From: Rhodospirillaceae bacterium
GTDB taxonomy: Bacteria; Pseudomonadota; Alphaproteobacteria; Reyranellales; Reyranellaceae
Direction: 5' to 3'
Length of the DNA stretch: 64,000 nt
NCBI GenBank assembly: GCA_009772935.1
Contig: WOUR01000013.1
Span: 1-64,000 of the forward strand
Below are positions 8,630 to 16,983 of the stretch, piece by piece (position 1 is the first letter of the stretch; every line of letters begins with the position of its first letter). Under the pieces are notes generated by a model. It ran no database searches and had not been told where the DNA came from. It was given only the letters and a program-made list of their open reading frames with translations. Position numbers and translations under genes: made by a program.

Positions 8630-9685
8630 TCAGAGGCGCGCGCCGCCGCCGCGGGAGACGGCCTGGCCCCTGTCGTACCAGCCTTTGCTCGCATTCACGA
8701 TCTTCACCACCGAAAGCATGACCGGCACCTCGATGAGCACGCCGACCACGGTGGCCAGGGCCGCGCCTGACGAGAAGCCGAAGATGCTGATGGCGGCCGC
8801 GACCGCCAGTTCGAAGAAGTTGCTGGCGCCGATCAGCGCCGAGGGGGCGGCCACGCAATGCTGTTCGCCGGCCGCCCGGTTCAGAAGATAGGCGAGCCCC
8901 GAGTTGAAGTAGACCTGGATCAGGATCGGCACGGCCAGGAGGGCGATGATCAGCGGCTGCGCGATGATCTGCTCGCCCTGGAAGCCAAACAGCAGGACGA
9001 GCGTGGCCAGCAGGGCGACCAGTGACAGCGGCTGCAGGCGCGCCAGAAGACGGTCGAGACCCGCCTGACCGCCCTTCGCCAGTGCCGCACGGCGCACGAG
9101 CTGCCCGAGCGCGACTGGCACGAGGATGTACAGCACAACCGACAGCAGCAGCGTCGGCCACGGCACGATGATGGCGGAGAGACCGAGCAGCAGCGCCACG
9201 ATGGGGGCAAAGGCCACGAGCATGATCGTGTCGTTCAGCGCCACCTGCGTGAGCGTGAAGTCGGGGTCGCCGTCCGAGAGGTTGCTCCATACGAACACCA
9301 TCGCCGTGCAGGGCGCCGCGGCCAGCAGGATGAGCCCGGCGATGTAGCTCTCGATCTGGTCGGCCGGCAGCCAGGGCCTGAACAGATAGCCCACGAACAG
9401 CCAGCCCAGCAGGGCCATCGAGAACGGCTTCACCGCCCAGTTGATGAACAGCGTCACCCCGATGCCTCTCCAGTGCGTGCGCACCTCGGCCATGGCAGCG
9501 AAGTCGACCTTGATCAGCATCGGGATGATCATCAGCCAGATCAGCGCCGCGACCGGCAGATTGACGTGAGCCACCTCCGCCGCACCGATGGCGTGGAAGA
9601 CGGCAGGAAAGAAGTGTCCCAGCGCGATTCCGACGACGATGCACAGGGCGACCCACAGGGTCAGGTAACGCTCAAATAGGGACAT
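8630..9685 (-). CDS. acr3: Arsenite efflux transporter ACR3
   Basis: This 351-residue membrane protein of about 10 segments belongs to the bile acid/arsenite permease (BART) superfamily. It has the diagnostic ACR3 cysteine C126 in AAPCTAMVFVWS, and a conserved glutamate in SNFFEL in the second half. It exports As(III) using the membrane potential. It is divergent from the ArsR-ArsC fusion gene with 97 bp between the two starts, so one ArsR-bound region can control both. It is the efflux partner for the ArsC arsenate reductase domain and possibly for ArsA. Confidence 0.95.
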   Translation of the reverse strand: MSLFERYLTLWVALCIVVGIALGHFFPAVFHAIGAAEVAHVNLPVAALIWLMIIPMLIKVDFAAMAEVRTHWRGIGVTLFINWAVKPFSMALLGWLFVGYLFRPWLPADQIESYIAGLILLAAAPCTAMVFVWSNLSDGDPDFTLTQVALNDTIMLVAFAPIVALLLGLSAIIVPWPTLLLSVVLYILVPVALGQLVRRAALAKGGQAGLDRLLARLQPLSLVALLATLVLLFGFQGEQIIAQPLIIALLAVPILIQVYFNSGLAYLLNRAAGEQHCVAAPSALIGASNFFELAVAAAISIFGFSSGAALATVVGVLIEVPVMLSVVKIVNASKGWYDRGQAVSRGGGARL

Positions 9686-9772
9686 GCGGGTCGTCTCCGG
9701 ATCGATTTGCCGAGGCTGGCCATCGACTCATGACGGCCGCCCGAGTAATACGTATGTCACATTTTTGGATTA

Positions 9773-9780
9773 TTCGAGAA
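9773..9780. promoter_or_regulatory. Candidate ArsR operator (TTCGAGAA) before arsR-arsC
   Basis: This short palindrome of the form TTCNNGAA lies 2 bp before the ATG of the ArsR-ArsC fusion, within the 97-bp divergent region shared with acr3. A second symmetric motif, ATACGTAT, lies about 25 bp upstream. Similar TTCNNGAA sites occur before the second arsR and before the flavoprotein gene. Assignment to ArsR is inference. Confidence 0.4.
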
Positions 9781-9782
9781 CA

Positions 9783-10631
9783 ATGGAAGCGTCGGACGCT
9801 GCTGTCGGATTCGGTGCCCTTTCCCAGGAAACCCGCCTCAACCTGATGCGGCTTCTGGCGACCAGGGGTGCTTCCGGCATGGCGGCCGGCGAAATCGCCA
9901 GCGCGCTGGGGCAGCTGCCCTCGACGCTGTCGTTCCATCTGGCCGCTCTCGAACAGTCCGGCCTCGTCCAGTCCACCCGGCAGGGCCGCAACATCATCTA
10001 TGCGGTCCGATTCGCCGGTTTGCGCGCGCTCTTCAGCTTCCTGACGGAGACGTGCTGTGGCGGACGACCGGACCTCTGTGGCGACCTGGCGCGACTCCTC
10101 CCCGAGGATCAACCCGAGGTTCACATGACCCCCGCCTTCAACGTCCTGTTCCTGTGCACGCACAATTCCGCCCGTTCGCTCATGGCCGAGGCGATCCTCG
10201 ATCAGGTCGGCAGGGGCAAGTTCAACGCCTACTCCGCGGGCTCGGAGCCGGCGGCGCAGCCGATGCCCGAGGTGCTCGCCAAGCTTCGCGCCCTCGGTCA
10301 CGACGTCGAACGGTTGCGCAGCAAGTCTTGGGACGAGTTCACCGGACCGGACGCCCCGCGCATGGATTTCGTCATCACGCTCTGCGACGTGCTGCAGGGC
10401 CAGCAGTGCCCCGACTTCGGCGAGCGGCCCGTGACGGGCGCCTGGCCGTTGCCCGATCCCGCCAAGTTCATGGGGTCGGAGGTCGAGCGCGCCACGATGA
10501 TCAACGAGCTCTACGGGATGATCCGCCGGCGCCTCGAGATCTTCGTCAACCTTCCCTATGCGTCGCTCGACCGTATGGCGCTCAAGAAACGTCTCGATGA
10601 GATCGGCGACTCAGCCAAAGCACCGGCGTGA
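9783..10631 (+). CDS. arsRC: ArsR repressor fused to LMW-phosphatase-type arsenate reductase ArsC
   Basis: A 282-residue two-domain fusion. Residues 1-100 are an ArsR/SmtB winged helix ([17 protein letters not shown] recognition helix) ending with C91, C92 and C99, the CC...C As(III) site type known from Acidithiobacillus ArsR. Residues about 117-270 are a low-molecular-weight phosphatase fold arsenate reductase: P-loop CTHNSAR (C125 to R131), further cysteines in [11 protein letters not shown], and the acidic PDP loop. It would sense As(III) and reduce As(V). The ATG at 9783 is preferred; an in-frame ATG at 9684 would add 33 residues lying inside the divergent promoter. The next gene starts 16 bp downstream. 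Confidence 0.92.
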   Translation: MEASDAAVGFGALSQETRLNLMRLLATRGASGMAAGEIASALGQLPSTLSFHLAALEQSGLVQSTRQGRNIIYAVRFAGLRALFSFLTETCCGGRPDLCGDLARLLPEDQPEVHMTPAFNVLFLCTHNSARSLMAEAILDQVGRGKFNAYSAGSEPAAQPMPEVLAKLRALGHDVERLRSKSWDEFTGPDAPRMDFVITLCDVLQGQQCPDFGERPVTGAWPLPDPAKFMGSEVERATMINELYGMIRRRLEIFVNLPYASLDRMALKKRLDEIGDSAKAPA

Positions 10632-10647
10632 GCGGGCGGAGCGGACG

Positions 10648-11691
10648 ATGAAAGTCGGAATCAACGGCATGGGGCGCATGGGGCGCCTTGCCCTTCGGGC
10701 CGCGTTCGGCGGGATGCAGCGTCCGCTGGACGATCCGCGGCGGGACAACCGCCTCGAGGTGCTCCACGTCAACGAGATCAAGGGCGGTGCGGCAGCCACC
10801 GCGCATCTCCTCGAATTCGACAGCATGCACGGCCGCTGGCACACCTCCTTCGAGGTCGACGGCGAGCGCGGCCTGGCGGTCGGTGGCACCTATCTGGGCT
10901 TCAGCGCCGCCGCGTCGCCGGGAGATGTGGCCTGGGGCGACCTCGGCTGCGAGATGGTGCTCGAATGCACCGGCAAGTTCCTGAAGCCGGAGCAGCTGCA
11001 GGCCTACTTCGATCGCGGCGTGAAGAAGGTCATTGTCGCGGCGCCGGTCAAGGACGAGCGGGCGCTGAACATTGTGGTCGGCGTCAATGACCATCTCTAC
11101 GAGCCCGCCCGTCATCACCTCCTGACGGCGGCTTCCTGCACCACCAACTGCCTGGCGCCCGTGGTCAAGGTCGTGCACGAGTCCATCGGCATCCGGCACG
11201 GCCAGATCACGACGATCCATGCGCCGACCAACACCAACGTCGTCGTCGACGCGCCGCACAAGGATCTTCGCCGTGCGCGCTCGGCCATGCTCTCGCTGCA
11301 GCCGACGACGACGGGCAGCGCTACCGCGATCACGGTCATCTATCCCGAACTCAAGGGGAAGCTGAACGGCCACGCCGTCCGCGCGCCGGTCCTCAACGCC
11401 AGCCTCACCGACTGCGTGTTCGAACTCGCGCGGTCGACCAACGAAGCCGAGGTCAACGAGCTGTTCCAGATCGCGGCCAAAGGGTCGCTGGCCGGCATCC
11501 TGGGCTACGAGACGCGGCCCCTGGTGTCGGCGGATTATTGCGACGACACGCGCAGCTCGATCGTCGATGCCCCCAGCACGATGGTGACCGACGGCACGCT
11601 GCTCAAGGTCTATGCCTGGTACGACAACGAGGTCGGCTATGTGTGCCGCATGGTCGATCTGGCGAACAGGGTGATCGAAGCAGGCGCCTGA
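10648..11691 (+). CDS. gapdh: Glyceraldehyde-3-phosphate dehydrogenase of the ArsJ pathway
   Basis: This 347-residue type I GAPDH has the Rossmann start [13 protein letters not shown], the catalytic C164 in [10 protein letters not shown] and the NAD-binding C-terminal WYDNEVGY. In arsenic islands such a paralogue uses arsenate in place of phosphate to form 1-arseno-3-phosphoglycerate, which ArsJ then exports. The stop overlaps the arsJ start by one base (TGATG), so the two are coupled. The insertion of residues near DDPRRDNRL is typical of the ars-linked form rather than glycolytic GapA, though this is from memory of the family. Confidence 0.93.
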   Translation: MKVGINGMGRMGRLALRAAFGGMQRPLDDPRRDNRLEVLHVNEIKGGAAATAHLLEFDSMHGRWHTSFEVDGERGLAVGGTYLGFSAAASPGDVAWGDLGCEMVLECTGKFLKPEQLQAYFDRGVKKVIVAAPVKDERALNIVVGVNDHLYEPARHHLLTAASCTTNCLAPVVKVVHESIGIRHGQITTIHAPTNTNVVVDAPHKDLRRARSAMLSLQPTTTGSATAITVIYPELKGKLNGHAVRAPVLNASLTDCVFELARSTNEAEVNELFQIAAKGSLAGILGYETRPLVSADYCDDTRSSIVDAPSTMVTDGTLLKVYAWYDNEVGYVCRMVDLANRVIEAGA

Positions 11692-12929
11692 TGGGCACGA
11701 AGGCGCGCGACTATCTGATCGTCACTGCGTCGTACTGGGGCTTCACCCTGGTCGACGGCGCGCTGCGCATGCTCGTGCTGCTTCACTTCTTCGGGCTCGG
11801 CTACTCGCCGTTCACGCTCGCCTTCCTGTTCCTGCTCTACGAGTTCGCCGGCATCGTCGCCAATCTCGCTGGTGGCTGGCTGGCTACGCGCTTCGGCATC
11901 CCGCGCATGATGATGACCGGCCAGCTGCTGCAGATCGCGAGCCTGTTCCTGCTGTCGGCACTCGATCCGGCGTGGAGCCCCGTGCTCTCCGTCGCCTGGG
12001 TCGTCGTGGCGCAGGGCCTGGCCGGGCTCGCCAAGGACTTCACCAAGACCGCCTCCAAGTCGGCCATCAAGGCGACGGCGGGCGAGGGTGCCGGGCGTCT
12101 CTTCAAGTGGGTGGCCTGGTTCACCGGTTCGAAGAACGCGATGAAGGGCCTGGGCTTCTTTGTCGGCGGCCTGCTGCTCGAGGCAGTCGGGTTCCGCACG
12201 GCGCTCTGGCTGATGGCAGGAGCGCTGCTCCTCGTTCTCCTGGCCGGGTTGCTGCTGCTGCCACGCGAGCTGGGCAGGGCGAAGGCGTCGAAGACGATGC
12301 GCGAGCTGTTCGCCAAGTCGGCCGGTGTCAATCTGCTGGCGGCTGCGCGCGTCTTCATGTTCGGGGCGCGCGATATCTGGTTCGTCGTCGGCCTGCCGGT
12401 GTTCCTCTACGCCTCTGGCTGGCGGTTCGTGGAGGTGGGTGCGTTCCTCGCCGCCTGGACGATCGCCTATGGCGGGCTGCAGGCCATCGCACCGGCACTG
12501 GTGCCGCGCAGTGCGGACGGGCTCAGCCGTGAAGTGCCGGGCGCGCGCCTCTGGGCGGGCCTCCTGCTTGCCGTGCCGCTGGCGATCGCTCTCGTGTTGA
12601 ACGGTCCGCTCGACCTGCGCCCGGATCTCGTCGTCGTCGTGGGACTGGCGATCTTCGCCCTGCCGTTCGCCGTCAACTCGTCCCTGCACTCGTATCTGAT
12701 CCTGGCCTATGCGGGTTCGGAGAAGGCAGCCGAGGACGTCGGCTTCTACTACGCCGCCAATGCCTGCGGCCGCCTCGCCGGAACGCTCCTCTCCGGACTC
12801 TTCTACCAGTGGGGCGGCATCGGCTTCTGCCTCGGCGGCTCGGCAGCGATGCTGCTGGCCTGCTGGATCATCACCTTCCTGCTGCCGGCCCACCCGGGCG
12901 ACATCCGGACCGTCGAGCGCGCGGCCTGA
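11691..12929 (+). CDS. arsJ: ArsJ organoarsenical efflux MFS permease
   Basis: A 412-residue MFS protein beginning [20 protein letters not shown], the characteristic opening of ArsJ, with about 11-12 membrane segments and motifs GGWLATRFG and FTKTASKSAIK that are typical of ArsJ. It exports 1-arseno-3-phosphoglycerate made by the upstream GAPDH; outside the cell that compound hydrolyses to arsenate. The one-base overlap with the GAPDH gene and the shared family context make the assignment strong. A 9-bp-arm hairpin follows the stop by 19 bp. Confidence 0.95.
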   Translation: MGTKARDYLIVTASYWGFTLVDGALRMLVLLHFFGLGYSPFTLAFLFLLYEFAGIVANLAGGWLATRFGIPRMMMTGQLLQIASLFLLSALDPAWSPVLSVAWVVVAQGLAGLAKDFTKTASKSAIKATAGEGAGRLFKWVAWFTGSKNAMKGLGFFVGGLLLEAVGFRTALWLMAGALLLVLLAGLLLLPRELGRAKASKTMRELFAKSAGVNLLAAARVFMFGARDIWFVVGLPVFLYASGWRFVEVGAFLAAWTIAYGGLQAIAPALVPRSADGLSREVPGARLWAGLLLAVPLAIALVLNGPLDLRPDLVVVVGLAIFALPFAVNSSLHSYLILAYAGSEKAAEDVGFYYAANACGRLAGTLLSGLFYQWGGIGFCLGGSAAMLLACWIITFLLPAHPGDIRTVERAA

Positions 12930-12947
12930 GTCGATCGAATCGGCGCG

Positions 12948-12967
12948 GCCTTGCGCTGGCGCAAGGC
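12948..12967. terminator. Inverted repeat between arsJ and arsA
   Basis: Perfect 9-bp arms (GCCTTGCGC / GCGCAAGGC) are separated by 2 bp, in the 98-bp gap between arsJ and arsA. It could be a hairpin that partly ends transcription or a binding site that gives arsA its own control. No T-run follows directly. Confidence 0.4.
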
Positions 12968-13027
12968 GCGACGGCTGGCGTTGTGTCTTCTTCACGACCG
13001 GCAGGCTGCCATGCCCGGAGTGAAGAC

Positions 13028-14797
13028 ATGCCATCCAGTATCCCGCTCGGACTCCTCAGGGCGCCCACGCGCCACCTGTTCTTCACCGGCAAGGGCGGTG
13101 TCGGGAAGACGACGCTGGCCTGCGCCACAGCCCTCGCGCTCGCCGATCGTGGGAGATCGGTTCTCCTGATCAGCACCGACCCGGCGTCGAATCTGGACGA
13201 GATGTTCGCCACGGGGCTGTCGAACGCCCCGCAGCCGGTGCCCGGCGCCCCCGGCCTGTCGGCGATGAACATCGATCCCGAGGTCGCGGCGGAGGCCTAT
13301 CGGCAGCGCGTCCTGGAACAGCTCGGGCCGGAGGCCAAGGATGCCGAACGTGCGGCGGTACGCGAGCAGCTTTCCGGCGCCTGCACGACGGAGATCGCTG
13401 CCTTCGACGAGTTCGTGGGCTTGCTGGCCACTCGCGCCGAGACGTTCGATCACGTCGTGTTCGATACCGCGCCCACCGGCCACACGCTTCGCCTGCTCAG
13501 CCTGCCCCGGGCCTGGACCGGGTTCCTGAAGGGAAACGACCGCGGTGCCTCGTGCCTCGGCCCGCATTCCGGCCTCAAGATGCAGGAGGAGCGATTCCAG
13601 GCCGCGCTCGCGACTTTGGGCGACGCGCAGAGCACGACCATCGTGCTGGTCAGTCGCCCCGACCGCGGCGCCATGCGCGAGGCCGCGCGAACCAGCGCCG
13701 AGCTTCGGGCGCTTGGGCTTGCCAACCAGTACCTGGCGATCAACGGCGTCTTCGCGGCGACCGATCCCGGCGATGCGGTGGCCCGGTCGATCGAGGCACT
13801 CGGCCGCCAGGTCCTCGACGATCTGCCGGAGTCCCTGCAAACGCTGCCGCAGGACCGGATCCCGCTGCGGTCCTTCGACATGGTCGGACTGGACGCGCTG
13901 CGACAGGTGCTGGGCGGCGAGCCGGAACGCCCCGTCGATGCTGCGGCGGACGACTCGCCGGCGGCGCCCGCGATTCCCGGGTTGGGTCGGCTGGTCGAAG
14001 ACCTCGCATCGGCGGGCCGCGGGCTGATCATGGTCATGGGCAAGGGCGGCGTCGGGAAGACCACCATCGCCGCCGCGCTCGCGGTGGGGCTGGTGAAGCG
14101 GGGACACGGCGTTCACCTCAGCACCACCGACCCCGCCGCCCACGTCGCGTCGACGCTCGGGGCGACGATGGACGGCCTCCGGGTCGACCGTATCGATCCG
14201 CGCGAGGAAACGCAGCGCTACATTGCCAAGGTCATGGCGTCCCGCGCCGCGGATCTCGACGAGGCGGGCCTGGCCTTGCTGCGCGAAGACCTAGCCTCAC
14301 CCTGTACGGAGGAGGTCGCTGTCTTCCACGCCTTCTCGCGCATCGTGATGGAGGCCCGCAGCGCCTTTGTCGTGCTCGATACCGCGCCGACCGGCCACAC
14401 GCTGCTGCTGATGGATGCCGCCGGCGCCTACCATCGCGAAATGACACGGAACATCGGCACCCACGCCCAGGGCCGGGTCGTGACGCCGCTCATGCGGCTG
14501 CAGGATCCCAACTACTCGCGCATCATCCTGGTTTCGCTCCCGGAAACCACGCCGGTATCGGAGGCGGCCGCGCTGCAGGAGGATCTGCGTCGGGCGCACA
14601 TCGAGCCCTACGCATGGGTCATCAATCGAAGCCTGGTCGGAAGCGGCACGCACGATCCGCTGCTCGTCAGGCGTCTGCGCGGCGAGCGCGCACAGATCGC
14701 GAGGGTCCAGCAGGGCCTCGCCCGGCGGCTCTACATGCTCCCGTGGCAGGCGAGCCCGCCCGAAGGGCTCGCGGCGCTGGCAAGCCTGGTGGTCTGA
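13028..14797 (+). CDS. arsA: Tandem arsenite-stimulated ATPase ArsA
   Basis: A 589-residue duplicated ATPase. Each half has a deviant Walker A GKGGVGKTT (residues 21-29 and about 338-346) and a DTAPTGHT signal-transduction motif. The three As(III)-binding cysteines of classical ArsA are all present: C119 (GACTTEIAAF), C176 (ASCLGPH) and C426 (SPCTEE). ArsA docks on an efflux permease and powers As(III) extrusion. ArsB is absent here, so the partner would be ACR3. No arsD metallochaperone gene is seen. The ATG at 13028 is chosen because the P-loop follows at the usual distance; upstream in-frame extension runs through arsJ. Confidence 0.95.
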   Translation: MPSSIPLGLLRAPTRHLFFTGKGGVGKTTLACATALALADRGRSVLLISTDPASNLDEMFATGLSNAPQPVPGAPGLSAMNIDPEVAAEAYRQRVLEQLGPEAKDAERAAVREQLSGACTTEIAAFDEFVGLLATRAETFDHVVFDTAPTGHTLRLLSLPRAWTGFLKGNDRGASCLGPHSGLKMQEERFQAALATLGDAQSTTIVLVSRPDRGAMREAARTSAELRALGLANQYLAINGVFAATDPGDAVARSIEALGRQVLDDLPESLQTLPQDRIPLRSFDMVGLDALRQVLGGEPERPVDAAADDSPAAPAIPGLGRLVEDLASAGRGLIMVMGKGGVGKTTIAAALAVGLVKRGHGVHLSTTDPAAHVASTLGATMDGLRVDRIDPREETQRYIAKVMASRAADLDEAGLALLREDLASPCTEEVAVFHAFSRIVMEARSAFVVLDTAPTGHTLLLMDAAGAYHREMTRNIGTHAQGRVVTPLMRLQDPNYSRIILVSLPETTPVSEAAALQEDLRRAHIEPYAWVINRSLVGSGTHDPLLVRRLRGERAQIARVQQGLARRLYMLPWQASPPEGLAALASLVV

Positions 14798-14872
14798 TCT
14801 GGATCAACGACGTCTGCCGCGCGATCGGCTGTCATACGGATCATCGCCATCGCTTGCCCTCATGGAGGCTCC

Positions 14873-15166
14873 ATGACGACAGTCGTGTTCCGCGTCCCGC
14901 TCGTGGCCTCGCATGATTACGATGCCCTTCGGGAACTCGTCCGCGAGGCTCCGGCCACGCACCATGCATGGGTGGAACTGCACCGAAGGCGTACCGCCGA
15001 GGAGCGCCACGCGGGCCACGCCATCCACGAAATCCACGTCGACCCGCACCGGTTCGCCGATCATGCCCGCCGGAACGGATACGAGACGAGCCTCGCGACG
15101 CTGGAGCGCTTCCTCGAAGACATCGATCCGCACCGGCACGACCCGACACCCGCGACGGCAGGATGA
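14873..15166 (+). CDS. Histidine-rich, cysteine-free 97-residue protein in the ars island
   Basis: Not recognised. The start has a good ribosome binding site (GGAGG, 5 nt before the ATG). The product is small, soluble, with about a dozen histidines in 97 residues, clustered as THH, HAGHAIHEIH and HRHD, and no cysteine, no signal peptide and no membrane segment. It looks mostly helical with a short beta start (TTVVFRVPLV). It sits between arsA and the second arsR, where other operons often place arsD or a thioredoxin-type helper. Histidine clusters suggest metal binding, but which metal, if any, cannot be told. Confidence 0.65.
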   Translation: MTTVVFRVPLVASHDYDALRELVREAPATHHAWVELHRRRTAEERHAGHAIHEIHVDPHRFADHARRNGYETSLATLERFLEDIDPHRHDPTPATAG

Positions 15167-15187
15167 GGTCCCTCCGGAAGGCAGTGT

Positions 15188-15240
15188 TATTTCTATATTT
15201 CTGGAAATACGGTTGACTCGCGCCAACGACGCCCTATGTT
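15188..15240 (+). promoter_or_regulatory. Promoter and palindromic operator of the second arsR
   Basis: A nested palindrome spans TATTTC (15188-15193) to GAAATA (15204-15209), with a tighter ATTTC-TG-GAAAT inside (15197-15208) that contains TTCTGGAA. Just after it lie TTGACT (15213-15218) and TATGTT (15235-15240), 16 bp apart, acceptable as -35 and -10. The start of transcription would then fall at or near the ATG at 15247, suggesting a leaderless mRNA; no ribosome binding site is visible. Confidence 0.5.
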
Positions 15241-15246
15241 CCACTC

Positions 15247-15567
15247 ATGAAGCTCGACGATGCCGCCGCCCGCCTCGAAGCACTGGGCAATCCAACCCGG
15301 CTGAAGATTTATCGCGCCCTGGTGCGTGCCGGTGCCGAAGGCATGCCGGTCGGGCGCCTGCAGACCAAGCTCGACGTCGCGGCCTCGACCCTGTCGCATC
15401 ACATCAAGTCGCTGGTGATCGTCGGTCTCGTCACGCAGGTGAGGGAAGGCGCCACCCTCGTCTGCCACGCCAATTACGAGCTGATGCACGAACTCCTCGC
15501 CTACCTGGCCGAGGAATGCTGCGCCGACGGCGTCCACCCGGCCGCAGGGAAGACATGCGTCGCCTAA
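15247..15567 (+). CDS. arsR: ArsR family repressor, C-terminal CC...C sensor type
   Basis: A 106-residue winged-helix repressor. The fold begins LEALGNPTRLKIYRAL, the recognition helix is STLSHHIKSL (residues 47-56), and the wing follows near residue 66. Cysteines at 91, 92 (EECCADG) and 104 match the As(III) site described for Acidithiobacillus ArsR rather than the CxCxxC helix site of plasmid R773 ArsR. It likely represses itself and the downstream flavoprotein-MFS genes, which begin 57 bp on. The promoter upstream contains a clear palindrome. Confidence 0.92.
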   Translation: MKLDDAAARLEALGNPTRLKIYRALVRAGAEGMPVGRLQTKLDVAASTLSHHIKSLVIVGLVTQVREGATLVCHANYELMHELLAYLAEECCADGVHPAAGKTCVA

Positions 15568-15600
15568 ATGACGATTTTGTTGCGTCTGATCTTTCCAATA

Positions 15601-15608
15601 TTCTAGAA
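15601..15608. promoter_or_regulatory. Candidate ArsR operator (TTCTAGAA) before the flavoprotein gene
   Basis: A perfect 8-bp palindrome of the TTCNNGAA type sits in the 57-bp gap between arsR and the flavoprotein gene, immediately 5' of a good ribosome binding site (AGGAGAG). It resembles TTCTGGAA in the arsR promoter. Whether it is an internal operator is inference. Confidence 0.35.
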
Positions 15609-15624
15609 GGATAGGAGAGTTATC

Positions 15625-16983
15625 ATGCCTGATTCAATCACCCCTCCGAAGAAGAAGGTCGCCGTGATCGGCGCCGGTCCCGTAGGCCTCGCCGCGGCGT
15701 CGCATCTGCTGGAGCGCGGGCTGGAGCCCGTCGTGATCGAGGCCGGTCCGACGGTCGGCCATGCGGTGCGCCAGTGGAGCCACGTCCGCATGTTCTCGCC
15801 CTGGGAATACAATATCGACAAGGCCGCCGACCGGCTGCTCTCCGAAGCGGGCTGGAACCGGCCGCAGCCCGACCACTATCCGACCGGCGCCGAGCTGGTG
15901 GAGCAGTATCTCGAGCCGCTGGCCACCCGCACGCCGCTCAAGGACCACATCCGGACCCAGAGCCTGGTGACGGCGATCGGCCGCGTGGGCTTCGACAAGG
16001 TGAAGACACGCGGCCGCGACGCCGCGCCCTTCGAGATCCGTTACCAGAACGGCAAGGGACCGGAGGTGCTGCGCGCAGACGCCGTCATCGATGCCACGGG
16101 CACCTGGTTCTCGCCCAATCCGGCGGGCGCCAACGGCCTGCCCGCGCTGGGTGAGCGCGAGGCGCGTGACCGCATCGCCTACGGCATGCCCGACGTGCTG
16201 AGCCGCGACCGGCCGCGCTATGCCGGCCGCTGCGTGGCCGTGCTGGGCGCCGGCCATTCCGCCGTCGGGACCTTGCTCGACCTCGCGAAGCTGAAGGAGC
16301 AGGAGCCCGCCACCCAGATCGTCTGGCTGCTCCGCGGCGAGAGTCCGGAGAAGTCGTTCGGCGGCGGCGCTGCCGACCAGCTCTCGGCACGTGGCGCGCT
16401 GGGTACAGCGTTCGCCGGATTGGTGGCGAGCGGCGGCCTCACGATCGAGAGCGGCTTCCGCGTGAACCGCATCGCACGCGACGGCGACCGGATCGTCGTT
16501 TCAGGCGCGGGATGCCCCGGCCGCCACGTCGCGGTCGACGAGTTGGTCGTCTCGACCGGCTTCCGGCCCGACGTCGACTTCCTGCGCGAAATCCGGCTGT
16601 CGCTCGATCCGGCGCTGGAATGCCCGCCGGCGCTGGCGCCGCTGATCGATCCCAATGAGCACAGCTGCGGCTCGGTGCGCCCGCATGGCGCGCGCGAGCT
16701 GGCGCAGCCCGAGGCGGGCTTCTACTTCGCCGGCATGAAGTCGTACGGCCGCGCGCCGACGTTCCTGATGATGACGGGCTACGAGCAGGTCCGTTCGATC
16801 GCCGCCGAGCTGGCGGGCGACCACGACTCCGCTCGCCGGGTGGAGCTGGTGCTGCCCGAGACTGGTGTCTGCAACGGCGCGCCCGCATCGGCCACGTCTG
16901 TGGAGACGGCAGCGGGTTGCTGCGCGCCCCCCAATGCGGTGCCTGCTGCCACCGGCTGCTGCGCCGGGCCCAAAGCCTCGTGA
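15625..16983 (+). CDS. ArsO-like flavin-dependent monooxygenase with cysteine-rich tail
   Basis: A 452-residue FAD/NAD(P) two-dinucleotide-fold oxidoreductase. The FAD motif GAGPVG is at residues 16-21 and a second GAGHSA, for NAD(P)H, starts at 208. The protein is related to flavin monooxygenases such as the ArsO proteins named in some ars operons. The last 40 residues form an unusual tail with C416, C432/C433 and C445/C446 amid Ala/Pro, looking like a soft-metal or arsenic-binding arm. A role in oxidising a trivalent (organo)arsenical is plausible but unproven. The ribosome binding site AGGAGAG is clear, and the stop overlaps the next start by one base (TGATG). Confidence 0.75.
   Translation: MPDSITPPKKKVAVIGAGPVGLAAASHLLERGLEPVVIEAGPTVGHAVRQWSHVRMFSPWEYNIDKAADRLLSEAGWNRPQPDHYPTGAELVEQYLEPLATRTPLKDHIRTQSLVTAIGRVGFDKVKTRGRDAAPFEIRYQNGKGPEVLRADAVIDATGTWFSPNPAGANGLPALGEREARDRIAYGMPDVLSRDRPRYAGRCVAVLGAGHSAVGTLLDLAKLKEQEPATQIVWLLRGESPEKSFGGGAADQLSARGALGTAFAGLVASGGLTIESGFRVNRIARDGDRIVVSGAGCPGRHVAVDELVVSTGFRPDVDFLREIRLSLDPALECPPALAPLIDPNEHSCGSVRPHGARELAQPEAGFYFAGMKSYGRAPTFLMMTGYEQVRSIAAELAGDHDSARRVELVLPETGVCNGAPASATSVETAAGCCAPPNAVPAATGCCAGPKAS

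Noticed and set aside
7041..9656. An 871-codon frame joining the protease to an upstream segment
   Set aside because: The upstream part is the out-of-frame shadow of acr3. The signal peptide places the real start at 8567.
12809..13027. Longer N-terminus for arsA
   Set aside because: The in-frame extension lies inside arsJ and across a hairpin, while the ATG at 13028 puts the P-loop at the usual position.
13552..14916. A 454-codon frame inside arsA
   Set aside because: It overlaps the well-supported tandem ArsA in a different frame and shows Arg-rich shadow sequence.
16917..16982. Upstream start for the MFS gene after the flavoprotein
   Set aside because: An in-frame start exists inside the flavoprotein's cysteine tail, but the one-base TGATG overlap at 16983 is the usual coupled start and begins directly at the first helix.
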